DNA of 64,000 nucleotides, taken from NCBI RefSeq assembly GCF_003589595.1, contig NW_020653856.1:2601981-2665980 (forward strand), read 5' to 3'. The DNA comes from Hyposmocoma kahamanoa. Lineage: Eukaryota; Arthropoda; Insecta; Lepidoptera; Cosmopterigidae. Numbering within the stretch: position 1 is the first letter of the stretch; every line of letters starts with the position of its first letter. Shown here in pieces: positions 29,936 through 40,324 of the stretch. The position numbers and the translations under genes are program-made. A model generated the notes under the pieces. It had not been told where the DNA came from. It searched no databases and was given only the letters and a program-made list of their open reading frames with translations.

Positions 29936-29999
29936 GAAAGAATCAATATAAGCGCTATTTAAGTATTGAGAAAGTTAAAGACATTATAGAAGAAATTCG

Positions 30000-30165
30000 T
30001 CGACGTAGTAAAGTCGATCTGTAGCTTAGTTGGTAAAGCTTTGGGGACGGATTCCCGTGGTCGCAGGCTCGAGTCTTGTCGGGTCGAAGGACTTTTTCTT
30101 TGTGTTCGATATTTGTATTTAATAATAACAAACTGTGGACTTGTTTCACAAAAAATGAGCGGGTT
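30000..30165 (+). repeat. SINE family A, variant head
   Basis: A-box-like TAGCTTAGTTGG near 30021 and a mutated B box (GGCTCGAGTCTTG). The family A body follows (TTTGTATTTAATAATAACAAAC). Confidence 0.65.
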
Positions 30166-30210
30166 AAACAAAGAAAAGACGTAGCAAGCCACGACGCCGC
30201 GCAGGTCAAA

Positions 30211-30390
30211 CCTCATGGAAGAATGGCATAAATTATAACCCACATGCTCCCCAATTCTTGTAACTCTATCTACAATATTAGGCGCTAGAATTACAAGAAT
30301 TGGAGAGGATGTGGGTTATAATTTTCCTGTATCTCGTGGAGCAATACACGTTTTTGCCGTAACTTCACATAAGCCATTCTCCCATGAGGG
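30211..30390. mobile_element. Long-hairpin MITE, copy 2 (deleted)
   Basis: Same family as 28399-28622. Ends CCTCATGGAAGAATGGCATA and the complement of CTTCACATAAGCCATTCTCC; about 45 bases of the left arm are deleted. Non-coding. Confidence 0.75.
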
Positions 30391-30394
30391 GTGC

Positions 30395-30550
30395 GAATAG
30401 GAAATGAAATTAATTTTTGGAATCTAAATAGCGTATATTTGTTTTTTCAAACAAACCAACGCTTTGGGCCCTTTACAGGTCCCATGCTCACGGTTGGCTG
30501 AGTTGGTAAAGTCATCAAACCACCCTATTTTACACTGTTGTTACAAAAGT
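30395..30550 (-). repeat. Penelope-like end fragment
   Basis: Carries GCGTATATTTGTTTTTTCAA, GGGCCCTTTACAGGTCCCAT and TCAAACCACCC blocks in the same order as 18840-18990. Confidence 0.65.
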
Positions 30551-31000
30551 TTATAACAATATACCTTAATTTTTTTTTCTAAGAACATTCTAATTTACAA
30601 TACATATGTTTTGCAAATTATTTTATTTTAAAAATATAAATTATTTATTAATTCAATTTTATTATTAACCTTCAAGCGGTCGCGCGCGGTCTTAGAGACC
30701 GCAACGACCTTATTTTAGTCATCTTACAAAAACTATAAACGGTTGCGCGACCGGATATCCTCGATGGGGCAAGGTACTTCCCCTTAGTAGCCCTGTAACA
30801 TTCGTTGCAAGCGCACATGTGTCTTAATTTGTGTTTGTGGTCTCAGAATCCGCGCGCGATCGGTCGTATTCCGGAAAAATTCATGGAACGAAATTAAACC
30901 TGTGTGAGCATTTCACGTTATTTGTACTATATTACTTACAAAATTACATTATTTTGTGTAATATATATTAAATTATTTATTATTTCACTATTTGTTGTCA

Positions 31001-31139
31001 GAACGGCTTGCAGAGGAAGCGGAAACAGAAGATGAAGACTTTGACGATGTCAAACCATTGCTACTGATAATGAGTAGGTTATCGTACTACCTGCACTTAA
31101 AAAAAGTTAGAAGCATTTTATTTTGTTTTCCTTTTTTAT
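31001..31139 (+). pseudogene. Possible piggyBac transposase N-terminal remnant
   Basis: After a TTTGTTGTCA/G acceptor-like site a frame reads E-R-L-A-E-E-A-E-T-E-D-E-D-F-D-D, an acidic stretch like the N-terminus of piggyBac transposases. It then degenerates to a stop near 31137. No catalytic domain is present. Confidence 0.35.
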
Positions 31140-31231
31140 TTTATAACAATTGAGATAGTACGTAGATCGTCATGAAAAAAACATTCAAAAATAATTGTGA
31201 TTTTAGAGTTCCTACAATATTGTGCAATTGA

Positions 31232-31518
31232 CATTGACATACAATTATATGGACGTCGGGTCCGCGCTAAAAAGTGTCCGAAGTTATAGGGCGTTAAAAT
31301 CGTATACAGAGCGTCATTCACGCTATAGTCTTCGTTTTGTTCGACTGACAGCGAAGCAAGCAAAATTAGACAGTACTGCGATGACATTACAATTTAAATT
31401 CAACGTTTTAGCTTTTTCATATCCCTTTACATGTCACTACGTTCAAATAGGTTGACTTGGGACATTTTTTTCGTGGTTTTTGTATTAGACCCGTCGTCCA
31501 TTTATTTGTAAGTCAATG
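31232..31518 (+). mobile_element. hAT-type MITE, copy 2, nested in the piggyBac-like element
   Basis: A 287-bp reverse-complement twin of 26786-27071. It is flanked by a perfect 8-bp duplication GCAATTGA (31224-31231 and 31519-31526). The two plus and minus open frames across it are shadows with no motifs. Confidence 0.87.
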
Positions 31519-31869
31519 GCAATTGATGATAATATTGATTGATCTCGATAATAATATATTATAGTGTGCTTATGAACGATTAAGATAGAAAACTTCATCT
31601 TGTTCTATTATTTTGTTGATTTTTAACGTTGTTTGTGTCATATGACTGAAATTTTGAATTTTTATAGACTTTTCAACTAATAAGTACAAATTTAATGTAA
31701 TATATTTAATAAATAGTAAATAATGTTTTTTATTTTCATATATATAGATAAAAGACTTTTTTATAATGCTACACAACGTCATGAAAATATTCTATTGTCT
31801 TCTCAAACGAACGCGTAAAGTTGCGGTCTCACAGACCGCACGCGACTGCTTATGTTCGGCGCAAGGGTG

Positions 31870-32684
31870 CGACCACTGGACGGTTACTATTTATTTATTC
31901 AAGTAATAAACAGTCATGTACAAACAATTGTCTAAGAACACTGTATAAAAATAGACCTATAGTAACCTACATTAACACATATAACATCAATTGTGCAAAT
32001 ATGTGACGGATACAAAATATTTACTTATATAATATCAAAATATTCATTTTACAGACATAAATATAATAATATAATAAAAATGTAACCACTAGAATGTTTA
32101 CAAACATATCAACATCATAAATACACTTACCTTAAAAACTACACGACCGCCTGAGAAATGTTTTTTTTTTGCATATTTTATTCGACAACTTGAAACACAA
32201 AAAGTCCTTTTTGAACGTGAGGAGATATGAGGTACATTCAACAAAATGTTCTCTTAAAAGTTTGCGGAATCAATGCCATTGTGAACGAGCTTGTATAAAA
32301 ATATGCTATCTAGGTAATGAAATCTAGAAATCTAGAAAAGTAGTCAGTTTAAAAAGTCAGAGCGATAGTCCAAGGACTTAATTTTCATTGGACTTCTTTT
32401 GAAGATAAAGTTTATATTGCACCGTTTTACTTAAAAGACTTGCTAAAAAGATCTCATATGTGAACAAAACGTTTAGTAAGAAATACTACGGACAGAAAGC
32501 TATGCCATCAATCATCGTATTGTGTCTTGAATAAGGTCTTCAAAGGTTCTCTTCACTTTGATCGATTATGAGGTAGAATAAACGAGTCGGGCTCACTTTA
32601 CATACGTTTATTACCACACGGATGGACTTTAGCTCGGCCAGATATAGTGGATTCTGTCTTGAACGTTATTCTAAAAGTCATACT
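31870..32684. other. No gene seen
   Basis: Very AT-rich; no motif-bearing frame or recognised repeat. Confidence 0.3.
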
Positions 32685-32945
32685 ATTTTTTATGATACCA
32701 AGTGCCGGAACACGTCGACCTGCTGGTAAGCGACACGCCTGTCCATAACAGTTACAATATGCCACAGCGCCCGTCACCCTGAGACATTACTTGACAAGTC
32801 CACGTGCTTGTAATTTCACCAGCACCCTTACCTTTCAAAACCGAAACGCATTGTCAATATCATATTACTACTTGGCGGCAGAAATAGGTAAGGTGGCAGT
32901 ACTTCCCTGGACGACCTCTTTCTCAAGGAGCTCTACTGCTAGGCG
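32685..32945 (+). repeat. Family C interspersed repeat, copy 6
   Basis: Nearly full length, from ACTATTTTTTATGATACCAAG to AAGGAGCTCTACTGCTA. The 63-residue open frame in it is family C sequence. Confidence 0.75.
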
Positions 32946-32989
32946 TTTATTTAGTACACTTAAGAAAGAAAGCGGACGTTAACACTTCT

Positions 32990-33190
32990 TAGGAGTATAT
33001 GAGTTTGTCTGCTTCTATTCTTAGACGGGCATTGTGAGAGAGAGAGCCGGCCATCGGGAGTGAGATACACAGGTTTTTAACTGATAGGAATCCGAGGACA
33101 CATTGGGCGACGTTTTATCGCCGGGTGGGTCCACGTAAGGGAGTTCCACATAGCCCCGTCATGTTATCGTCTGCGGCGGGCTATGCGTTA
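32990..33190 (+). repeat. Unclassified repeat (family J), copy 1
   Basis: Shares TTTTATCGCCGGGTG-GTCCA, CATGT-ATCG and CATTTTCCTGTG blocks with 38765-38895. A GAGAGAGAGA run precedes it. Confidence 0.5.
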
Positions 33191-33231
33191 TACATTTTCC
33201 TGTGTAATATAAAAAAGACAAAGGAAATTAC

Positions 33232-33860
33232 ACTTGAACTTTTATATACAAATGTAAGAATGTAAGTGCGCAGTTGACCTCCATCTCACCTGATGAAAAA
33301 TGACGATGAGGTCGATGATGGAGCATGCACACCTATTCTCTCTCGCCTTTAAAAGGTCCAAGTTATAACATTCAGGGAACAAGTCTGCAGGCAGGGAATT
33401 CCATTCCATAGCCGTTAGCCATATGAATGTGGAAGCGCAACGCTTCGTGAGAACCTTCGGAATATCCACAAGATAGGGGTGGAATCCAAGCCTACGACTA
33501 GTCCCCTGATGACGGAATTAAATCGTGATATATCCTGTAAAATACCGATAAGTAGGCAACTCTACGGCGGTGTTAAAGGCTTTGCAGCGTCGCCTCTACT
33601 AATTCCGAGTCACCTATAAGCCTCTTAGTACGCTTGTCTATTGAATCCAAGGTGGCCAGCTGGTATGTAACAGAGTCATTCCAAAGATGGCAGCAGTACT
33701 CCATACATGACCGAACTTGTGCTTGATACAGCTGAAGCTACCGTCTCAGGGCGAACTTGTCACATGATTAGACTTAACTATTCACTCGATAGGGAGATCC
33801 TCCTGAGAAGAAACTCCAGAGGTTGCTTTTTGTAAAGAACAATTTGTAACAAATATGACA
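33232..33860 (-). pseudogene. Jockey/CR1-like LINE: reverse transcriptase C-terminus and 3' end (family D)
   Basis: On the minus strand 33242-33469 encodes A-M-E-W-N-S-L-P-A-D-L-F-P, then Y-N-L-D-L-L-K-A-R, the typical C-terminal block of jockey/CR1-type reverse transcriptases. Upstream to about 33860 the same protein continues in broken frames. Identical sequence makes up the other family D tails in the window. A 5'-truncated, frame-shifted copy. Confidence 0.7.
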
Positions 33861-33869
33861 GTTCAAGAC

Positions 33870-34975
33870 AATCTGCAAGGGCTGTTAGAAGTGTACACAT
33901 GTCCCTTAAATGAATTTGTGAAGACCGTTGTCAATAACAGCCAATTTATTTTTATAACGTTGGTCAGGTACTCATAGTGAGGGAAGAGATTGATTGATAC
34001 CAGGTTGTTTGGCATGTTATTATTATTTTCATTTTGCGTAAAATTTATTGGCTTATAAAGGTCTAATACATGCAATTTTCAATGGTCACTATTAAGAATT
34101 ATGGTGATACATTTCATTGTTTAATTATGAATTCTAAATAATATATATAAATGTAGGATTTTTATCTCCGCATATGATATGCACACAATTAGCGGAAAAT
34201 TTAATACTGCTACGGTGATTATTAAATACGTACCTATTTATACAGGGTGTTTAAATATTGTACACCAGATTTCCCGATGAGTGCCAAATAGCATTTTTAT
34301 AATTAATTTGTTTTAAAACGAGATTAAATGCAATCAAAGCTACTCTAATTTCTAGTGTAAACAAGTAATCACCTAGAAGGCGCTAATTGCATTGATTTTT
34401 ATGAATACAACCGGCTATTCTTTTATTTTAAAAAGACGTTTACTAGTGTAAAATTTCAATTAAGGGCTACATTATTATTTGATTAAAAAATTGTTTACAT
34501 ATTGACAAGCGTCCGTTTATAAATTTGTAATACGCGATGCCATCTATTGTGACACACACATATTTGTCGAAAGTTTTAAAAACTGAATAATATTATAAGG
34601 AAAAAACTGACTACTTGAAGTTCATATTAAAGAGGAATTATTTGATATCCATTACCATTTAAACTACTTTCAGGCTATTGATCAGCGCAATCTAGTTGTA
34701 AGACGGGATTATGACCTCTTGAGTTATTGCAGGATTAAAGAAAACTATCCTATTTAATCAATCAATTAGGTCGTGGAACGAACTCACTGTCGGGGTTTTC
34801 TCGCAAACACAGCATGGAGTCCTTCAAAAGGGGTTTGTGAAGGGTTCTAAAGGGTTGACAATGCGCTCGTGACACCTCTGGTGTTGCAGGCATTCATAGA
34901 CGTCGGTAACCGCTTTCCATCAGACAGGCCGTATGCCTGTTTGCTGCCTACATAATATAAAAAGTAATAAAATAA
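33870..34975. other. No gene seen
   Basis: AT-rich. CAGGGTGTTTAAATATTGTAC near 34244 resembles ends of some Tc1/mariner or Helitron-type repeats but I find no partner end. Confidence 0.3.
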
Positions 34976-34979
34976 ACGA

Positions 34980-35235
34980 CTAAAAAGTCGTTGAAAAACC
35001 AAATACAAAGACACGACGCAAGCACATACAAAAATTCGTGAGGTCCGTTGGTTCGTTCCGTGGCTTAGTTGGTATAGCGTCTGGCACAGTATGGAAGAAG
35101 ACGTCGGTTCGAATCCGACCGGATCGAAGGAATTTTTTCTGAGTGTTAGATCTTTGTATTAATAATTATAACAAACTAGTGGAGTAATTTCACAAAAAAT
35201 AATTGAATATCAATTCAATAAAAATTTAATTAAGT
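34980..35235 (+). repeat. tRNA-derived SINE (family A), best preserved copy
   Basis: Leader from GTTGAAAAACC, A box TGGCTTAGTTGG (about 35063), B box GGTTCGAATCC (about 35107), then the A/T-rich body ending in AATTCAATAAAAATTTAATT. It gives the family consensus. Confidence 0.82.
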
Positions 35236-35429
35236 AATAAAATATTTAAAAATTTTTTCTTCCATGTCGCAAAGCCATGTGACACCCTGTATATCTCTTT
35301 GAATAAATCTATGTGGAAATAAAATTAAATAATACAGTACTTCGCGCAATCTTAATTCATTGCTTGCAGTGCACGGTGTTGTAGTCATTATGTTCTCAAA
35401 TTTTGGTAAGATTTGCGGTCTTTTATATT

Positions 35430-35760
35430 ATCGAGTTTTTAGACTTTCGAAACAATGTTTCGGATTAAAATCGCATGTACTTCAAACACACCAACGTTTC
35501 GGTCCCTTTACAGGTTTCGCAGGCTCTTAAAGTGATTCCCCGTACCGGCAATGGTGGGAGTCAAAGTCAAACAAAATTAAACTTGAAAACGTATTTTTTT
35601 AAGCTCCTGCTAGTTTACTGTGCTGATTTCTCTGAGAAAAACGAGGGAATGTCCTTTCAAATAAACTTAAATGCTATGGAATTTGATCATATTTGTGTAT
35701 AATCTCGAGTCACGTCGTCTTTCCATATCGCACTTCAATACAACAGTGTATTAACTCGAA
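35430..35760. repeat. Penelope-end fragment followed by RTE-like LINE tail fragment
   Basis: 35430-35520 carries ATCGAGTTTTTAGACTTTCG and CCAACGTTTCGGTCCCTTTAC, as in the Penelope ends. 35550-35700 carries GTCAAAGTCAAAC, CTTGAAAACGTA and CTGATTTCTCTGAGAA, as in the RTE-like tail at 37650. Confidence 0.5.
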
Positions 35761-36340
35761 AAGTGTATTTTATCAGAATAGATGAAAACCGAATTACACA
35801 CGTCTGTTGAAAAAATTATATATATTTACGTTGAAGTTTATTACAGACATCTAAACAATTTCCTGCCTGTCAAATATATTTAAAAATAAAATTGAAACGT
35901 TAACTTTATATTCTTGAGTAAAGACTGTTTTGTCTAGAATTAGCTCACAAAAATTTTGTCTCATTTTAGTTAAGTAGATATTTTTTAATTGTTTCTTACA
36001 ACATTCTAACGACGGTTTTATTCACCTGTAGAGAACCAAATTTCCGTTCAGCAATAGTATAATAATATATAAACTTGAATTTCACATATTTAGAGTTACG
36101 ACACTATTGTAGACACGCCAGCACGTCAAGCTACACATTGACGTATCTTGTTCCGTTGCAATGGAGGCGATTTTCGAACAAAAATGTGTAGTCTAATATG
36201 CCGTTGTCCGTACTAGCAGTGCATGACTTTTCAATTAAGGTAAAATACTCTCAATGTAAGTTTTAAACCTAAGAAATGATAATTTTAATATTATGCTCCG
36301 TAATCTTATTGTAAAAATGTATACAGTTCGCCATAAAAGA
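35761..36340. other. No gene seen
   Basis: AT-rich sequence, no recognised feature. Confidence 0.3.
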
Positions 36341-36344
36341 TTAG

Positions 36345-36695
36345 AATAGAATAGGATAGAAAAACATTTATTTCAACGCCACAATTCATAGATATAAAAA
36401 AGAGATTAATAGTACTTGGACAAAAAAAAGAAAACTTTCAATTTCAGAAAGAATTAAGAACAAAATAAAAAAATATTAAAAACAAAAAACAACAATGAAG
36501 TAACATACGAGTAGAATAGACAAAAAGCAATAAAATAAATATAACGGTTAAAATTTGTTGCGTCATTTGTGCGGTTGTGACGTACGCAAAAGGATCTCAT
36601 TCAGCTTATGTCACAGACATAATTAGGTTGTGGCGCTGGTTTTCAATGAGCTCCAAGCCGAAATGAGTGACAGACGTGTGTGTGTATTTTTATAA
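36345..36695 (-). repeat. LINE 3' tail with TTCTA microsatellite (family E), copy 1
   Basis: On the minus strand it ends in TTCTATCCTATTCTATTC. Upstream blocks (GTTGTGGCG, GTGACATAAGCTGAATGAGA) match 36955-37308 and 50375-50730. The simple-sequence tail suggests a non-LTR retrotransposon. Confidence 0.55.
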
Positions 36696-36954
36696 AATCT
36701 ACTGATGGACGAGCAAGTCGTGCGCCTAGCTCGTCTTGCGTCGCCCACGTGACACAAATCTCGCAGTCGATATCTTTTTAAACTAAATAAGTCCCATTTT
36801 TGTTTGTTGTAAATAATAGACACTACATTGCATACGCTTATCACTGCATATATGTATTATGAATTATTATAAATGAATTATTTAAGTATTTTATAAATAT
36901 AAGAGAACACACCATACTACATTACAGAAATATATACGTAATTTATTTTAGTTT

Positions 36955-37308
36955 AAACGCGACACACCCGCCCGGTACTCACTCGGTTTTAGGGTCCACT
37001 GAAAATCAGCGTCACAGCCTTTTCCCGGCGGTGACATTAGCTGAGTGGATTCTATTACATACGCCACAGCCGCACACATGACATCTAATTAGTACAACAA
37101 TAGTGTTGACTAGCTTTGTGGTCGCTTAATTATTTATTATTAAGATTTTATTTTTAATTAATTTTATTTCGTTTTTTTTGTTATTCTATTTTCTGTTTGT
37201 TTTAGTTTTAATTTAGTTCTGTTTTTTTTTTTTTTTACTTTTTATTATTTACTGTGTATTATTGTGTTGTGGCGTAATGTAATAAATGAATTCTATTCTA
37301 TTCTATCC
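36955..37308 (+). repeat. LINE 3' tail with TTCTA microsatellite (family E), copy 2
   Basis: Starts at ACGCGACACACC, passes CCACTGAAAATCAGCG and GGCGGTGACATTAGCTGAG, and ends in TTCTATTCTATTCTATCC. It is inverted relative to copy 1, with about 260 bases between them. Confidence 0.6.
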
Positions 37309-37344
37309 TAATAGTTAGCTACACGCCTGTCCATAACAGATGCG

Positions 37345-37655
37345 GTTTCTAAATTGAGTAGGCGAGATGTTGTTGCAATGTTTAGGCTACGTTCCGGACA
37401 TTATCTGTCGAACTGGTTTGGACATCTTATGAAAAAAAGTGAATTTACCAAATTGTGAAGCTTGTAATCAAATTTAAGACGTCCAACTCTTGTTGGCGGA
37501 ATGTACCAAGAACGAAAGCCAGCGACAACTACTGATGTTTCTGTTACAATTGAAGCGCTCCAACGTCAACTTCTTCCAAGGGTTTCTATCTGAACCCTTA
37601 TCAAAATATACTAAAATGTTGTGTGACATAGTAAACTGGCGATAGATGACGTCAT
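37345..37655 (+). pseudogene. LINE ORF2 C-terminal fragment with Cys-rich end
   Basis: A frame reads R-L-R-S-G-H-Y-L-S-N-W-F-G-H-L, then after one frameshift near 37455 C-E-A-C-N-Q-I, a TAA, and D-V-Q-L-L-L-A-E-C. This layout (L-R-S-G-H followed by C-x2-C and a later Cys) is the region after the RNase H or polymerase domain of I/R1/jockey-clade LINEs. The frame ends at TAG about 37644. Broken by one shift and one stop. Confidence 0.55.
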
Positions 37656-37806
37656 AGTCAAAGTCAAAGTCAAAGTCAAAGATTATTTATTCCATAGGTA
37701 AAATAAATTTACACTTGAAAACGTCACATTTAAGCTACTGCTCGTTCACTACGCTGACTTCCCTGAGAAGAGCGAGCAAGAAACTCTAGGGATTGCTCTT
37801 TTCAAA
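37656..37806 (-). repeat. RTE-like LINE 3' end with GACTTT tail, cut by the gap
   Basis: On the minus strand the sequence ends in repeated GACTTT units. Upstream are CTCGCTCTTCTCAGGGAAG and GCAGTAGCTTAAATGTGACG. It runs into the assembly gap, so its full length is unknown. Confidence 0.6.
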
Positions 37807-38206
37807 NNNNNNNNNNNNNNNNNNNNNNNNNNNNNNNNNNNNNNNNNNNNNNNNNNNNNNNNNNNNNNNNNNNNNNNNNNNNNNNNNNNNNNNNNNNNNN
37901 NNNNNNNNNNNNNNNNNNNNNNNNNNNNNNNNNNNNNNNNNNNNNNNNNNNNNNNNNNNNNNNNNNNNNNNNNNNNNNNNNNNNNNNNNNNNNNNNNNNN
38001 NNNNNNNNNNNNNNNNNNNNNNNNNNNNNNNNNNNNNNNNNNNNNNNNNNNNNNNNNNNNNNNNNNNNNNNNNNNNNNNNNNNNNNNNNNNNNNNNNNNN
38101 NNNNNNNNNNNNNNNNNNNNNNNNNNNNNNNNNNNNNNNNNNNNNNNNNNNNNNNNNNNNNNNNNNNNNNNNNNNNNNNNNNNNNNNNNNNNNNNNNNNN
38201 NNNNNN
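37807..38206. other. Assembly gap (400 N)
   Basis: Unknown sequence. Open frames drawn through it are meaningless. Confidence 1.
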
Positions 38207-38434
38207 GGCATATAAAATATTTGAGTAAATGTACTGTGATGCCACAATCATGATACCAGTCTCCTTAAACTTGTCTCTGAGAGAAACCCGTAGTACTTCT
38301 AATGTAATATATAAAAAACAAGTTTTACTGTTAATTGCATGACAATTAGAATAAATTTATTATAGGACTGGCATGTTCTCTAGAACAAAACTCCTAAAAT
38401 TTAATAAAGATTTAATAAAAAAAAAAACAAAAAG

Positions 38435-38640
38435 AGATGCGGTTCCACTCAGAGCTTTAAGTCGCAAAGATCTGAGGATCATAAGTTGACAAGTATGGGA
38501 CTTGTGCCTATAATTTTACCAGCACTCTTTCAAAACCGGAACACAGTAGTGCTGACATTATTGCTTGGTGGCAGACATAGGTAAGGTGGTAGAACTACCC
38601 TGGACGAACTCTTTCACAAGGAGCGCTACTGCTACTAAAT
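38435..38640 (+). repeat. Family C interspersed repeat, copy 7
   Basis: Starts mid-element at GATGCGGTTCCACTCAGAGC and ends at AAGGAGCGCTACTGCTAC; diverged. Confidence 0.65.
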
Positions 38641-38764
38641 GTGATGCAATCGTTTACCATTTAAACGAAATCGTAGTACCATGAGTTTGGACTTAGTTGT
38701 AACGTGAATATTACGGATATGGAGGTTAATATTTTTTCTCAGTGAAATTATGTATATTTTTATA

Positions 38765-38895
38765 TTTATAGGCCTCAGAGGATTCATCGGGTGAGCTTTT
38801 ATCGCCGGGTGAGTCCATGGAGGAGAGTACCAAATAGCCCTGTCATGTCATCGCTCGCGGCGGAATATACGTAAAGCATTTTCCTGTGCAGGAAA
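38765..38895 (+). repeat. Unclassified repeat (family J), copy 2
   Basis: Shares TTTTATCGCCGGGTGAGTCCA and CATTTTCCTGTGCAGG blocks with 33050-33180. Confidence 0.5.
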
Positions 38896-39164
38896 AAAGG
38901 CCTCGTGGTCACGACTGACAACGCGACATAGATCCGGAAATATTTTATTTCCAAATGTTTACTATACCGTCATAATTAATCTGTTTCACTGCTGAGCATT
39001 TTTTCTTTGAAAAATGTCCATTACGCAGATTTTACTTGACAATAAGCATGAAATATATGATATAAAAACCGCGTGTAGAGGGTTGTAGATCTAGTTTTGC
39101 TAAACTCTATTTGGTTGAAACACAGTTAAACTGTCGATGACGTTTAACTGTAAATGTCGATTAA

Positions 39165-39295
39165 CTGCTTCCGTGACCGAACGGTTACCATGCCGGAGGT
39201 CCCAGGTTCGATTCCGGGGCCGAGAGAAGTATTTGTATGAGACAGGGTTTTCCTAGTGCGGGGTTATGTTGAGTGTGTGCGTTATTATTATACGT
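39165..39295 (+). repeat. SINE family B, internally deleted
   Basis: A clean head with A box TGACCGAACGG (about 39174) and B box GGTTCGATTCC (about 39206). It jumps from TATTTGTATGA straight to GACAGGGTTTTCC, so the middle of the body is missing. Confidence 0.75.
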
Positions 39296-39990
39296 TAGTT
39301 ATAATAAAGATTTGACCTCCACCTCACCTGATGGAAAGTGACGAAGAGGTCGGCGATGGAGCAAATGCCTATTCACTCTCAGCATGAAAATACTAAAGTT
39401 ATATCGTTCAGGGCTACTACTAAGTTACACGCTTGTCCATAACAGTTACAGTGCCACTCACCGCAAAGATCTATCACCCCCTTTATTGCTCAACATGTTC
39501 CTACTTAAGTACTAAATTAACTCTCTCATCTAGTAGAGATGTCGGCAAGGAGGCGGTTGGCGCGGTGCGCGGGGCGCAGGGGGTGGCGACTCCGTACGAC
39601 GCTGTGTGCGGGGTGCGGGGAACGGCGACGCGGTCTCGATTGGGGCGCGGGGCGCGTAGTGTATGGCTCGGTGCTGAGACATTAGTTGACAAGTCTCATG
39701 TGCCTGTAATTTCACCAGCACCGTCACCTTTTAAAACCGGAACACAGTAACGCTGATATTACTGCTTGGCGGCAGAAACACTTCCCTGGACGAATTCTTT
39801 GACAAGGAGCTCTACTGCTACCAAAAGTCTGCAAGCAGGGAATTCCACTCCATCGCCGTTCGCCATATGAGTGTGGAAGCGAAACCAAAAAGCGAAACCC
39901 CAGCCTACGTCTGGTCTTTCGATGACGGAAAGGGGAAGGCGAAATTAAATGGGTACCTGTTGCTAGTTAGGTATCGCTGCAAAATAAACG
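39296..39990 (-). repeat. LINE 3' tail (family D) interrupted by a family C insertion
   Basis: The minus-strand LINE tail occupies 39296-39411 and continues at 39823-39990. In undisturbed copies the two parts join at TTCAGGGAACAAGTCTGC. The intervening 39412-39822 is family C. Confidence 0.65.
39412..39822 (+). repeat. Family C repeat, copy 8, with internal GC-rich block
   Basis: Family C sequence from AAGTTACACGCTTGTCC to GAGCTCTACTGCTACC is inserted in a LINE tail. Its centre (about 39540-39665) is a GC-rich stretch absent from other copies. The opposing open frames here are by-products of that GC-rich block. Confidence 0.6.
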
Positions 39991-40324
39991 TTCACAATTT
40001 AGTATATCATTATAGGTGTTTATAGGAGACCCAGCATTTGGCAGCTACCTTGCTTAACATATTAGCGTAGGTTAGGCCTTTCTTAGAAAATTGTCGGAAA
40101 AGGTTCCCCTGCGGGAACGTTGCCAGTAATTTGGGCACCCTGCCACAGCGGTCCAATGTAATCCATTTATCGCGCCCCTATTCCCAGCATTTAAGCCTTT
40201 AATATACGTTAGGTCGTTGTACCTTTATACGTAATAAATTGTTTACTTAACACCATATGCAGGTGTAGTGAACAAACACTGAAACTCGGAAACCACGAAT
40301 ATCTAACGTTGACTTTTTCTTTTT
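39991..40324. other. No gene seen
   Basis: Mixed-composition sequence; 40085-40170 is moderately GC-rich, with no recognised family. Confidence 0.3.

Larger units (their letters stand above)
30669..31850 (+). mobile_element. Decayed piggyBac-like element
   Basis: The left end follows TTAA (30665-30668) and reads CCTTCAAGCGGTCGCGCGCG, then a GCGGTCTTAGAGACCGC stem. Near 31818-31850 an inverted counterpart (GCGGTCTCACAGACCGC, then ACGCGACTGCTT) occurs. The outermost right end and its TTAA are lost. A short acidic frame at 31001 resembles a transposase N-terminus. A hAT-type MITE is inserted inside. Assignment to piggyBac rests on TTAA, terminal structure and the acidic frame. Confidence 0.5.

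Noticed and set aside
37786..38251. 140-150 residue open frames across the gap
   Set aside because: They consist almost wholly of unknown bases.
39433..39750. 105-residue Gly/Arg-rich frame and its opposite-strand partners
   Set aside because: The frames arise from the GC-rich block inside a family C repeat and have no conserved domain.
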